From Pseudomonadota bacterium (lineage in GTDB: Bacteria > Pseudomonadota > Alphaproteobacteria > Acetobacterales > Acetobacteraceae): DNA of 49,689 bases. Under the pieces are notes generated by a model. The model did no database searches. It saw only the letters and a program-made list of their open reading frames with translations, and had not been told where the DNA came from. Below, piece by piece: positions 16,844-24,726 of the stretch. The number at the start of each line of letters is the position of its first letter. Within the stretch, counting starts at the first letter, position 1. The position numbers and the translations under genes were made by a program. The stretch spans positions 29,069 through 78,757 of the forward strand of contig JAJZNE010000170.1 of NCBI GenBank assembly GCA_021847995.1. The letters are read 5' to 3'.

Positions 16844-19306
16844 TCAGTCGGCGGCAACGGCGGCCGGCGCGGGTTGGTGGGCAGCCTCGGCGGCCTGGGG
16901 ATGAGGCGCCGGAGGGACGACTGTCTCCACCGTCAGGTGCTGCACCGGCATGGCGAGCCGGATGCCGAGTTCCGCGAAACGGTGGTGCATGCGCCGGTTG
17001 AATTCCCGCTGCACGCCCCAGCGCGCGGCGTCGGTGCAGACGATCTGGCCGACGATCGCGATGCCGCCCGACTCCACCTTGTCCACGCCCCACAGTTGCA
17101 GGTCGGTCTTCATGCCGGGGGCGAAGGCCGGGTCGGTGCGCATGCCCCTGGCGATGTCGGCCAGCTCCTCGCACACATGATCGATATTCTCGCCATAGGC
17201 GACGCTGACGGTGACGCTGGCGTTGCCGATACCGCGGTTGACGTTGGTAACGGTGGTGACCGAGCTGAACGGCACGATGTGGACGGATCCGTCGCCGGCG
17301 CGCAGCCGGATGGTGCGGATCGACAGTTGTTCCACGCTGCCCGACAGACCGGAGACGGTGATCCAGTCGCCGACCTGCATCGTATTCTCCAGCAGCAGGA
17401 ACAGGCCGGTAATGAGATCCTGCACCAGCTTCTGCGAGCCGAAGCCGATGGCGATGCCGACCACGCCGGCGCCGGCCAGCAGCGGCGCGGTGTTGACGCC
17501 GATGTCGCTCAGCACGATCAGCCCGGCGACGATGCAGATGCCGATCAGCAGCACGGTGCGCAGGATCGGCATCAGCGTCAGCACGCGCGCCGCCTGTGCC
17601 CCGCGCGACAGGCGCGTCAGCCGGCGCTGCATGGCGGCATTGGCCAGTTCCCAGACCAGCAGCGCCACCAGCATCGTGATGGCGATGTTGACCAGGGCGG
17701 AGAGCAACTGGCCGCCCAGGGCGCCCTGCCGGAACCAGGCGAAACTGTCCATGCCCCAGGCCTGGAACAGCACCACCGCGGCCACCGCCGTGATCAGGCC
17801 GTTGAGCAGCCCGCGCGCGATCGGATGATAGCGGCGCGCCCGCGTCTCCAGCCCCGGAAACCGGGCCGTCACCTCCGGCGGCACGCGCAGCGCGCGTTCC
17901 AGGGCGTTGTTGGAGGTGAAGGTGAGCAGCCGTGCGATGCCGCCGACGATGACGGTGGCGAGGAAGATGCGGATGAGCTGGACGAAGCCGTCCTCGATCT
18001 CCAGCGCGGAGACGAGCCAGAGCGCGATCAGGTAGAAGATGGCGATGATATGCCACAGCGCCGCCAGCCGGTTGCGCAGGATCGCGGCCACCCCCCCGCC
18101 TTCGCGCCGCACCCGGATCACGTCGGCGACGCGGCGGCGGGTTTGCAGCACCATGATGACGAGGCAGAGATTGACCGCGAGCGCCACCAGTTTCAGCAGC
18201 GCGTCGTGTGCCACCCGATAGAGGCCGAACAGCAGCCCCACTTCGGTGGCGGCATAGCCGAAGATGGCGATCAGGGCGATGCGTCGCAGCCAGCGCAGCA
18301 TATAGGCGGCGGCGGCGTCGCTGAATGGGATCACGCGCAGCCGCGGCGTCGCCGGGGCCAGCAGCACGCGCATCAGGCTGACCACCAGCCGGGTCAGCGC
18401 ATAGGCGTTGAGCACGGCAAGGATCACCAGCCGCGCCGTGGGGCGAGCGCCGAGCGGCGTGCTGAGCAGCCCGTAGCCGACCGCTGCCAGCAGCATGATC
18501 GGCACCAGATCGAGCGCCAGCCGGCCGAGCACGAACGGGATGCGGCGCAGAAGGATGAGCGCCGGCGCGGCCGACGGTCGCCGGCGCCGCTCGGGCGGTT
18601 CGGCGGAAGGCCCGGCGAGGGTCGCGGCAGCCGGCGTGCGGCCGGTACGGCCATTGCGCGGCACCGTGCCGTCGGGGGCGTGCTGCGCGAGGCGGACCAC
18701 GCCCGGGTGCAGCAGACGCACCGCCAGCCGCTCCGCGGCCACCGCCACCGCCATGACGACGAGCAGCCGCCAGGTCGCCGCCATGACCTGCTCGCGCGCC
18801 TCCGGGTTGCGGATCATGTGCGCGATCCAGCGGGTGATCAGGGGGAAGTCGGTGACGGTGCGCGCCGTCACCACCAACTGATCGGACACCGCCGAGAGCC
18901 GGTTGGAGGCGCCGACCAGGATTTCCGCGCCCAGGCTGTCGGGGGCGAGCGGGATCGGCAGATCGGCCGGCACGGCTGCCTTGGCCGGCGCCGCCGGTGG
19001 CGAACCGGCCTTTGCCGCCGGCGCGACCTTCGCCGCCGGAGCGGCGGGGCTGGCTGGAATGGCCGGGCCGGCCGATGGCGGCGGCAGCGCCCGGGCGATA
19101 TTGTCCAGCAAGCCGATCAATTGCTCGCGCCTGGCCGGGTCGCGCAGCACGTCCAGCACCTGCTGCACCTGAGCTTGGGTGAGGGCGGGCGCGGCCGACG
19201 GCGGCACAGGCGCGGGGTCCGGCGGGGCCTGGGCGTGCAGGCCGGCGGACGGTGCGAGCAGCAGGAGCAGCAGCAGAAGGCGCAGCATGGTCCGCAGGCG
19301 GACCAT
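16844..19306 (-). CDS. Large MscS-family mechanosensitive channel (YbiO/MscM-like)
   Basis: An 820-residue channel that would open under membrane tension to release solutes. A signal peptide (RLLLLLLLLAPSAGLHAQA) is followed by a periplasmic Pro/Ala-rich part with ALTQAQVQQVLDVLRDPARREQLIGLL, similar to the YbiO N-terminus. Ten or so transmembrane helices lead to the pore-lining TM3 and the MscS beta domain (LLAGAGVVGIAIGFGSQKLVQDLITGLFLLLENTMQVGDW in two parts, then GSVEQLSIRTIRLR). Start chosen at 19304-19306 because GAGGGG lies 7 bases upstream; a second in-frame ATG at 19288 is the mirror end of a perfect palindrome. The C-terminal tail is Ala/Pro-rich. Confidence 0.92.
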   Translation of the reverse strand: MVRLRTMLRLLLLLLLLAPSAGLHAQAPPDPAPVPPSAAPALTQAQVQQVLDVLRDPARREQLIGLLDNIARALPPPSAGPAIPASPAAPAAKVAPAAKAGSPPAAPAKAAVPADLPIPLAPDSLGAEILVGASNRLSAVSDQLVVTARTVTDFPLITRWIAHMIRNPEAREQVMAATWRLLVVMAVAVAAERLAVRLLHPGVVRLAQHAPDGTVPRNGRTGRTPAAATLAGPSAEPPERRRRPSAAPALILLRRIPFVLGRLALDLVPIMLLAAVGYGLLSTPLGARPTARLVILAVLNAYALTRLVVSLMRVLLAPATPRLRVIPFSDAAAAYMLRWLRRIALIAIFGYAATEVGLLFGLYRVAHDALLKLVALAVNLCLVIMVLQTRRRVADVIRVRREGGGVAAILRNRLAALWHIIAIFYLIALWLVSALEIEDGFVQLIRIFLATVIVGGIARLLTFTSNNALERALRVPPEVTARFPGLETRARRYHPIARGLLNGLITAVAAVVLFQAWGMDSFAWFRQGALGGQLLSALVNIAITMLVALLVWELANAAMQRRLTRLSRGAQAARVLTLMPILRTVLLIGICIVAGLIVLSDIGVNTAPLLAGAGVVGIAIGFGSQKLVQDLITGLFLLLENTMQVGDWITVSGLSGSVEQLSIRTIRLRAGDGSVHIVPFSSVTTVTNVNRGIGNASVTVSVAYGENIDHVCEELADIARGMRTDPAFAPGMKTDLQLWGVDKVESGGIAIVGQIVCTDAARWGVQREFNRRMHHRFAELGIRLAMPVQHLTVETVVPPAPHPQAAEAAHQPAPAAVAAD

Positions 19307-19307
19307 G
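19286..19307. repeat. 22-base palindrome spanning the MscS start codon
   Basis: CATGGTCCGC (19286-19295), AG, GCGGACCATG (19298-19307) form perfect 10-bp arms. On the minus strand it contains both candidate ATG starts of the channel gene. On the plus strand the right arm ends in an ATG in frame with the HIG1-like ORF. Confidence 0.6.
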
Positions 19308-19379
19308 TTCGACCCCTCGCTGTCAACCAATTACGCAGCGGCGGCTGGCAAAGCGCGCGCGGCGCCCCAGATCCCGGGC

Positions 19380-19568
19380 GTGATAACGATCCTGACCATT
19401 CTGGTTGCGCTCGCCATGGCGGCGACGCTGGGCGTGCTGCTGGCCGGCATCCTCGGGATCGGCCGGGGCGATCCGGCGCGCTCGAACCGGCTGATGCGCT
19501 GGCGGATCATCTTCCAGGCCGTCGCGCTGCTGCTGTTCATGCTGCTGCTGTCACTGCTGCGGTCCTGA
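19380..19568 (+). CDS. Small HIG1-like twin-transmembrane protein
   Basis: A 62-residue protein with two hydrophobic helices (ILTILVALAMAATLGVLLAGI and AVALLLFMLLLSLL) joined by a short basic segment, SNRLMRWRIIFQ. This matches the HIG_1 (hypoxia-induced) domain pattern found in small alphaproteobacterial inner-membrane proteins linked to respiratory complexes. I favour the GTG at 19380 because family members begin just before the first helix. An ATG at 19305 would add 25 residues and lies on the MscS start palindrome. No strong ribosome-binding site is seen for either. Confidence 0.72.
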   Translation: MITILTILVALAMAATLGVLLAGILGIGRGDPARSNRLMRWRIIFQAVALLLFMLLLSLLRS

Positions 19569-19607
19569 GCGCGCACCGGTGCCGGCCGCCGCGCGCATCC
19601 GGAAGCC

Positions 19608-20426
19608 TCAGCCCTGGCGGCCGGCGGCGGACAGAAGGCCGTCGAGCGCGATGCAGACCGGAACCAGGTCGGGAATGACGAGGCGGGTGAAGCGATCGAG
19701 CGTCGGGCGCATGGCGGCCAGCCCGTCCGGCGCCGGGCCTATGGCCGGCAGCATCGACGCGGCCTCCTGCTCCGCCGCGCGCAGCGTGCTCGCCCGCGCC
19801 GCGCGCATGGCAGCGGGCGCGTAAAGCGGGCCGAGCCAGCGGGCGAGCGCCTCCACCACCCCGGGCCACGGCGCGAGCGCGAGATAGAGGCTCGGGATCA
19901 CGCCATCGCCGGTCCCGTCATGGCGGGCCGCCAGCGCCCGGACGGCGGCGGCGAGACCGGCCGGCAGCGCCTCGATGCGCGCCAGCGGCGGCAGCGGCGG
20001 TGCGGCCGGCGGCGGGAGACCGGGGGACAGCCGGGCCGCCGGCCGGTCCGGCGCGTCGAGGCGCAGGCGCAGCGCGGTCAGGGCGATCACGTTGGTGACA
20101 TTGCCGCGCACATAGGCCGCGATCATGGCGCGCAGCGCCGCCAGCGCGGCGGCATCGTCGAGACCCGCCCGCGCCAGGGCTTCGTCGGTCGGCTTCGTGA
20201 TCGCAGGCAATGCAACTGCCGCCGCGACGCGCGCCCGCGCCGCTGCCATCGGCCCGGATGCGACCAGCGGACGCGCCGTCGTCCATGCCCATTCGAGCAC
20301 GCCCGGCAAAGCGGCGAAATGCCGCCAGATCAGGTTGACCATCGGCACCCCGGATACCGCGCGAATGTCGGCGTAGATCGCGGCGATCGCGGGCGGCGCA
20401 TCCGCCGGCCGAATCTCTGCAAACAT
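19608..20426 (-). CDS. DehI-like (halocarboxylic acid dehalogenase group I fold) protein
   Basis: A 272-residue all-helical protein with an internal duplication like DehI of Pseudomonas. First half: IYADIRAVSGVPMVNLIWRHF, LPGVLEWAWTTARPLV, and YVRGNVTN with N109 at the place of DehI Asn114. Second half: RHDGTGDGVIPSLYLALAPWPGVVEALARWL. Aligned by eye to DehI as I remember it, the catalytic Asp189 position falls on Leu180, so hydrolytic dehalogenation by the known mechanism is doubtful. It follows the L-2-haloacid dehalogenase gene by 29 bases and ends the operon starting at the TetR gene. It could be a non-catalytic or AhpD-like relative. Confidence 0.78.
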   Translation of the reverse strand: MFAEIRPADAPPAIAAIYADIRAVSGVPMVNLIWRHFAALPGVLEWAWTTARPLVASGPMAAARARVAAAVALPAITKPTDEALARAGLDDAAALAALRAMIAAYVRGNVTNVIALTALRLRLDAPDRPAARLSPGLPPPAAPPLPPLARIEALPAGLAAAVRALAARHDGTGDGVIPSLYLALAPWPGVVEALARWLGPLYAPAAMRAARASTLRAAEQEAASMLPAIGPAPDGLAAMRPTLDRFTRLVIPDLVPVCIALDGLLSAAGRQG

Positions 20427-20455
20427 GGCCCGTCGTCCCCCTGCTTCTGCGGCCG

Positions 20456-21142
20456 TCAGGCTGGCGGCGCCAGCAGGGCCGGAAGCTCGGCAAGGCTTCG
20501 CACTTCGTGATCCGGCGCCCCCGGCAGCCGCTCCCGCCGCTGGCCATAGCGGTTGCACCACACCACGCGCATCCCGAAAGCCGAGGCGGCGAAGGCGTCC
20601 CAGGCGTTGGAGGATTGGAACGAAACCTGCTCCGCCCGCACCCCCAGTTGCTGCAAGCCGTATTCATAGACCCGCGGATGGGTCTTGAACACCCGCACGG
20701 CATCGGCCGACAGCACCGCGTCGAGCAGGCCGTCGAGACCGGCGCCGCGCACCGCCGCCTGCAGCATCGCCGGCGAGCCGTTGGACAGAATCGCGGTGGC
20801 GAAACCAGCCGCACGCAACTGCCGCAATGTCGCGGGCACTTCCGGGAAGGCGGACAGCGTCAGATAGAGGTCCATCAGACGGTCGCGCAGCGCTTGCGTC
20901 GCGATACCGAGACTGTCGAGCGTGAAGTCGAGCGCCTCGCCCGTCACCTGCCAGAAATCGGCGTAACGGTCCTGCAGCGAGCGCAGCCAGGTGTATTGCA
21001 GCTGCTTGTCGCGCCACAGGTTGGTCAGCGCAGCACGTCGGTCTTCGGGGATCTCCGCGCAGCGCGCGGCGGCGGAGGCGAAGTCGAAGATCGTGCCGTA
21101 AGCGTCGAAGACGCAGGCGCGGATTCCTGTGATCTGGCTCAT
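20456..21142 (-). CDS. (S)-2-haloacid dehalogenase, type II (HAD superfamily)
   Basis: A 228-residue enzyme that removes halide from L-2-haloacids to give D-2-hydroxy acids through an aspartyl ester. All hallmark residues are present: nucleophile D13 in FDAYGT, T17, R44 in the WRDKQLQYTWLR motif, S120-N121 in ILSNGSP, K153 and Y159 in FKTHPRVYEY, and S177/N179/D182 in QSSNAWDA. This offset of two to three residues matches L-DEX/DehIVa throughout, so I expect activity on a 2-haloacid. The start overlaps the preceding peroxiredoxin-like gene (ATGA), so it belongs to the TetR-headed operon. Confidence 0.93.
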   Translation of the reverse strand: MSQITGIRACVFDAYGTIFDFASAAARCAEIPEDRRAALTNLWRDKQLQYTWLRSLQDRYADFWQVTGEALDFTLDSLGIATQALRDRLMDLYLTLSAFPEVPATLRQLRAAGFATAILSNGSPAMLQAAVRGAGLDGLLDAVLSADAVRVFKTHPRVYEYGLQQLGVRAEQVSFQSSNAWDAFAASAFGMRVVWCNRYGQRRERLPGAPDHEVRSLAELPALLAPPA

Positions 21143-21660
21143 TTCACGGTGCCCCGGATCGGATAGTTCTTCTCGATGACGAAACCCAATCCACGCACGA
21201 TGCGGTCGGGATCGGGACGCAGAAAGGGTGCGTTGGCGATGTCAACAAGCTGCAGCACACCCTCGGGATTGACCACGAACAGCGCCGGCTCGGGGAAGCG
21301 ATGGTCGGTCTCCTGCGCCGAGCGCGGCTCGCTGACATAGAGGCCGAGACGATGCATCGTGCCCTCGTCCATGCCGTAGAGCAGCGGGAAGGAGACCTTC
21401 GCCGCCGCGGCGGTGACGCGGGTCTGCGCCTCGCTGTCGGCGGAGACGGCGGCAACCGACACGCCGAGAGCCGCCAGCGCCTCGCGCCGCTGTTCGATTT
21501 CCGAGAGATAGGATTTGCAGATCGGGCAATGCTGGCCGCGGATGACGAACAGCGCCTGCCAGGCACCGGGGGCGCCGAAGGCCACGTCGTCGCCATCGAG
21601 CTGCTTGAAGGAAAGCGGGGTGAAGGGCTGGGCCGGATGAAGTTTGCTTGTTGTGTTCAT
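21139..21660 (-). CDS. Peroxiredoxin-like protein (AhpC/TSA family)
   Basis: A 173-residue thioredoxin-fold protein. Residues 33-55 hold WQALFVIRGQHCPICKSYL, with CPIC in place of the peroxiredoxin TxxC motif, closer to a redox-active CxxC. Downstream, VSAVSADSE-like VAAVSADSEAQT and FPLLYGMDEGTMHRLGLYVS match the AhpC/TSA fold, and PALFVVNPEG supplies the conserved strand. It may reduce peroxide or regenerate thiols for the GSTs. The ATG at 21658-21660 has GAGAGG 5 bases upstream. It is preceded by a 118-base gap after the LigE-like GST, the largest spacing in the operon. Confidence 0.85.
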   Translation of the reverse strand: MNTTSKLHPAQPFTPLSFKQLDGDDVAFGAPGAWQALFVIRGQHCPICKSYLSEIEQRREALAALGVSVAAVSADSEAQTRVTAAAAKVSFPLLYGMDEGTMHRLGLYVSEPRSAQETDHRFPEPALFVVNPEGVLQLVDIANAPFLRPDPDRIVRGLGFVIEKNYPIRGTVK

Positions 21661-21778
21661 TTGAACCTCTCGTGTTGAAGCGGGGTTGACCCTGCGGCCC
21701 CGCGGTTGCGGCCTCACGTCCTTCAGGGCCGCTGGTAAAGGCGCCTGTGCGTCGCAGGTGTGCCGAACAGCCGCACGC

Positions 21779-22483
21779 TCAGGCGCCTGCCATCCGCTTC
21801 GCCGCGCGGGCGAGGCCGTCATAGGCGTCCAGCATCCGTCCGACCCAGGCGGAGACGGGATCGTCGGGCGCGGTCAACGCCACCGGGCTGATCACGCGCG
21901 CCCACTGGAAGGCACCGAACACGGCATGGTCGGCGTAGGCCGGCGCGCCACCGGCGACGAAGGGCTGGCCGGCGAGCGTGCTGCGCAGCGGCGCCAGCGT
22001 GCGCCTGAGCACCGCCAATGCCTCATCGCGTTCGGCGGCGATCGCCGCGAAACTGCGGCCGAACGCGGCTTCGCGCGTGGTGCGGAAATACTCCCGGTCC
22101 TTCTCGTGCAGCGCGACCGGGATATCGGGCACCACCACGCGCGCGACCGCCGGATGCAACACCTCGCTCGCCCACTGGTTGACGAAGCGCGCCGTTGCGC
22201 GGCCCTCACGCCCGCCGAACAGCGACGGACGGTCGGGATATGTCTCCTCCAGATAAACCGCGATGTCCCAGCTTTTATGGAGCCATGTGTCGCCGGCGAC
22301 GAGCACCGGCACCTTGCCCTGTCCGGTGCGTGCAATCGCGTCCTTCTCGGTGAAGCGCCAGGCGATGGTCTCGACCGGCAGGCCCTTGTGCGCCAGCGCC
22401 ATCCGCGTGCGCCAGCAATTGGGGCTGAAGCGGATGTCGTCGTCGGCACCGGCAAGATCGTACAGACTCAGGTTGGCGCTCAT
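21779..22483 (-). CDS. Glutathione S-transferase, LigE/beta-etherase-like
   Basis: A 234-residue GST. The thioredoxin-like N-domain reads SLYDLAGADDDIRFSPNCWRTRMALAHKGL, then GKVPVLVAGDTWLHKSWDIAVYLEETYPDRPSLF (in two parts). The C-domain has DREYFRTTREAAFG and VAGGAPAYADHAVFGAFQWAR. These patterns, notably SPxxWRT..ALxHKG and DRxYxRxxRExxFG, match LigE of Sphingobium, which cleaves beta-aryl ether bonds of lignin dimers using glutathione, and its fungal FuA relatives. The substrate here is not known. The gene is ATGA-coupled to the Nu-class GST, which points to consecutive steps. Confidence 0.86.
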   Translation of the reverse strand: MSANLSLYDLAGADDDIRFSPNCWRTRMALAHKGLPVETIAWRFTEKDAIARTGQGKVPVLVAGDTWLHKSWDIAVYLEETYPDRPSLFGGREGRATARFVNQWASEVLHPAVARVVVPDIPVALHEKDREYFRTTREAAFGRSFAAIAAERDEALAVLRRTLAPLRSTLAGQPFVAGGAPAYADHAVFGAFQWARVISPVALTAPDDPVSAWVGRMLDAYDGLARAAKRMAGA

Positions 22484-23187
22484 GCTTTGCTTCCCGTTGG
22501 GTTGGCGGCGGATTGGCCGAACAGCAGCGCGCGCGACTGATCGCTGACGACGGGCGTCGTGTTGATCCTTTCCGCCAGCGCATAGGCGCGCACCACCGCG
22601 GGGCGGGCGCGGATCGTCTCGAACCAGCGCTTCAGGTGCGGGAAGTCGTCGAGACTCTGCTGCTGGCGCGCGTGCGGGACGATCCAAGGATAGCTCGCCA
22701 TGTCGGCGATCGAATAGTCGCCGGCGACGAATTCACGATCGGCGAGCCGCCTGTTCAGCACGCCATAGAGCCGGTTCGTCTCGTTGACATAGCGGCCGAT
22801 GGCATAGGGCAGCTTCTCCGGCGCGTACTGGACGAAATGGTGGTTCTGCCCGGCCATCGGGCCGAGGCCGCCCATCTGCCAGAACAGCCACTGCATCACC
22901 TCGGCACGGCCGCGGAGATCGGCGGGCAGGAAGCTGCCGGTCTTCTCGGCGAGATATTGCAGGATGGCGCCGGATTCGAAGATGCTGACCGGCGCACCGC
23001 CATCGGCCGGCACGGTATCGACGATCGCCGGGATGCGGTTGTTCGGGGCGATCGCCAGGAACTCGGGCCTGAACTGGTCGCCGTTGCTGATGTTGACGGG
23101 AATCACGCGATAGGGCAGGCCCGTCTCCTCAAGGAAGATCGTCACCTTGTGCCCGTTGGGCGTCGTCCAGTAGTGAAGGTCGATCAT
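22480..23187 (-). CDS. Nu-class glutathione S-transferase (YfcG/YghU-like)
   Basis: A 235-residue GST closely matching E. coli YfcG in pattern: MIDLHYWTTPNGHKVTIFLEE, GDQFRPEFLAIAPNNRIPAIVD, IFESGAILQYLAEKTGSF, and MQWLFWQMGGLGPMAGQNHHF. The conserved TPNGxK Thr/Asn region and NNRIPAI cis-Pro are intact. Nu-class GSTs bind two glutathiones or GSSG and act as disulfide-bond reductases. In Novosphingobium a Nu-class GST is known to remove glutathione from the product of LigE/LigF. The start overlaps the TetR stop (ATGA). Confidence 0.93.
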   Translation of the reverse strand: MIDLHYWTTPNGHKVTIFLEETGLPYRVIPVNISNGDQFRPEFLAIAPNNRIPAIVDTVPADGGAPVSIFESGAILQYLAEKTGSFLPADLRGRAEVMQWLFWQMGGLGPMAGQNHHFVQYAPEKLPYAIGRYVNETNRLYGVLNRRLADREFVAGDYSIADMASYPWIVPHARQQQSLDDFPHLKRWFETIRARPAVVRAYALAERINTTPVVSDQSRALLFGQSAANPTGSKA

Positions 23188-23801
23188 CGGCGGGGTGCTT
23201 TGCTCCTGGTTTGCGGCGATCGGACAAGACTGGCGATGGCATGGTCGGCGAGCGCCCGCAGCCGTCTTGGGTCAGGGTCGAGGCGCGCCATCACGCGGAT
23301 GGCAAAGACCGTGCCGAGCAGGGCGGATGCGGTGGCGGCGATATCGGTCCGACGGTCGAGCGCGCCTTCGCTGACGGCACGCTGCAACCGCCCGGCAAAG
23401 AACCGCTCGACCTCGCCGAGGCGGGCGCGCACGAGGTCGCGCGCATCCTGCGACATCGGCGCCCCGTCGAGCACCGTGTTGACCAGCAGGCAGCCGCGAT
23501 GGTGCGGATCGGCGAGCGACAGTGCGATCAGCTCGGCGAGGAAATCGCCGATCGCCGCGAGCGGATCGGCGGCGGCGGAAAGGCGCGCAAGACGCTCCAG
23601 CAGCCCCTCGTCCGCGTAGCGGCGCAGGGCCTCGACGAACAGGCCGTCCTTGTCGGTGAAGCGATGATAGAGCGCCGCCGAACTGAGGCCGGTCGCCTGC
23701 GTCAGATCGCGCAGCGAGGTTCCGGCATAGCCGTTGCGCCAGAACACGCCGGTCGCGCGTTCGAGAACGGTATCGTCGGAAAGCGTGCGGGTTCGCGGCA
23801 T
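23184..23801 (-). CDS. TetR/AcrR-family transcriptional regulator
   Basis: A 205-residue repressor. The N-terminal HTH domain is VLERATGVFWRNGYAGTSLRDLTQATGLSSAALYHRFTDKDGLF (shown in part). The ligand domain begins with HHRGCLLVNTVLDGAP, where a Cys sits in the GCLxVN pattern typical of the YxaF/LmrA/NemR branch. Being the first gene of the GST operon, ATGA-coupled to the Nu-class GST, it very likely controls its own operon and the divergent DsbA-like gene. A GACCGGTC palindrome lies 44 bases upstream. The inducer is unknown; an electrophile is plausible given the operon content. Confidence 0.92.
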   Translation of the reverse strand: MPRTRTLSDDTVLERATGVFWRNGYAGTSLRDLTQATGLSSAALYHRFTDKDGLFVEALRRYADEGLLERLARLSAAADPLAAIGDFLAELIALSLADPHHRGCLLVNTVLDGAPMSQDARDLVRARLGEVERFFAGRLQRAVSEGALDRRTDIAATASALLGTVFAIRVMARLDPDPRRLRALADHAIASLVRSPQTRSKAPRR

Positions 23802-23844
23802 CGACCTTGTTCGGCGGCTTCGGATGTGTCATATATAACAGAAC

Positions 23845-23852
23845 GACCGGTC
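23845..23852. promoter_or_regulatory. Candidate TetR operator in the divergent promoter
   Basis: GACCGGTC is a perfect 8-base palindrome followed by TA, giving a right half GGTCTA. It lies next to an AT-rich box (atatataac, 23831-23839) between the divergent TetR and DsbA-like genes. Sites containing GACC/GGTC halves flanked by TA are known for related TetR repressors such as NemR and LmrA/YxaF. Assignment is inference. Confidence 0.45.
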
Positions 23853-23891
23853 TAAATCAACCCCCTTCCGACCCGCCGCAGGAGAGCGATC

Positions 23892-24575
23892 ATGCGCACC
23901 CCCCATCTCGTCTATTTCGCCGATCCGATGTGCTCCTGGTGCTGGGGCTTCTCGCCGGTGATCGAGGCGATCGAGCAGACGTTCGGCACGACGCTGCCGA
24001 TCCGCCTGATCATGGGGGGACTGCGCCCGTGGACGACGCAGCCGATGACCGCGCATGACCGCGGCGAGGTGCGCCACCACTGGGAACACGTCCATGAGGC
24101 TTCGGGACAGGCGTTCGATTTCACCTTCTTCGACCGCGAGCACTTCGTCTATGACACCGAACCGCCGAGCCGCGCGGTGGTGGTGCTGCGCCGGCGCGGC
24201 ATGGCGACCGGCCTCGCCGCGCTGCGGCGCATCCATCGCGCTTTCTATGCGGAGAACCGCGACGTGACGGATCCCGCCACGCTGACCGCCCTGGCCGGCG
24301 AGTTCGGCATGGCAGCGGCGGCCTTCCGCGAGGCGTTCGACAGCCAGACGGTGGCGGACGAAACGCGCGGCGACTTCGCAATCGCGCAATCGGCCGGCAT
24401 CCGCGGCTTCCCGACGCTGATCGCCGGTCTCGGCGACGACAACCAGTATTCCCTGGTGACCCACGGGTTTCAGCCCGGCAGCCGCATCCTCCCGGTGCTC
24501 CGGCAATGGCTCGGCAAGCCCGCGGCGACGCCATCCGCCGGCGACGGCGGCACCTGCGCCCTCCCGGGAGACTGA
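23892..24575 (+). CDS. DsbA-family (FrnE-like) thioredoxin-fold protein
   Basis: A 227-residue cytoplasmic DsbA-fold oxidoreductase. The active site C14-S-W-C17 in ADPMCSWCWGFSP opens the protein, a helical insertion follows, and the cis-Pro loop is GIRGFPTLIAG. There is no signal peptide. The family includes FrnE-like disulfide isomerases and GST-kappa/2-hydroxychromene carboxylate isomerase relatives. The start has GCAGGAGAG upstream. It diverges from TetR across the shared promoter and so is probably co-regulated with the GST operon, adding another thiol enzyme to the locus. Confidence 0.88.
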   Translation: MRTPHLVYFADPMCSWCWGFSPVIEAIEQTFGTTLPIRLIMGGLRPWTTQPMTAHDRGEVRHHWEHVHEASGQAFDFTFFDREHFVYDTEPPSRAVVVLRRRGMATGLAALRRIHRAFYAENRDVTDPATLTALAGEFGMAAAAFREAFDSQTVADETRGDFAIAQSAGIRGFPTLIAGLGDDNQYSLVTHGFQPGSRILPVLRQWLGKPAATPSAGDGGTCALPGD

Positions 24576-24726
24576 AGATCGGGGGACGCGTGGGATGCGA
24601 GACATTCCCACCCCCCCGCCGTTCATGCTATCCGCGACCCCGATGAAGACCGCGGGAGAGAGGCGCACTGCCCACCGGCGGGGCGCCTGACCGCACGATC
24701 AACGGCAAACCGGAGAGCATTCCCCC

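Noticed and set aside
15078-18056. 992-codon minus-strand frame joining the epimerase-like gene to sequence upstream
   Set aside because: Only its last 295 residues match a protein family; the rest runs antisense to the TPR gene and in another frame of the MscS gene.
16874-19678. 934-codon plus-strand frame over the MscS gene
   Set aside because: Antisense to a clear channel protein, with low-complexity His/Asp/Gln/Arg content.
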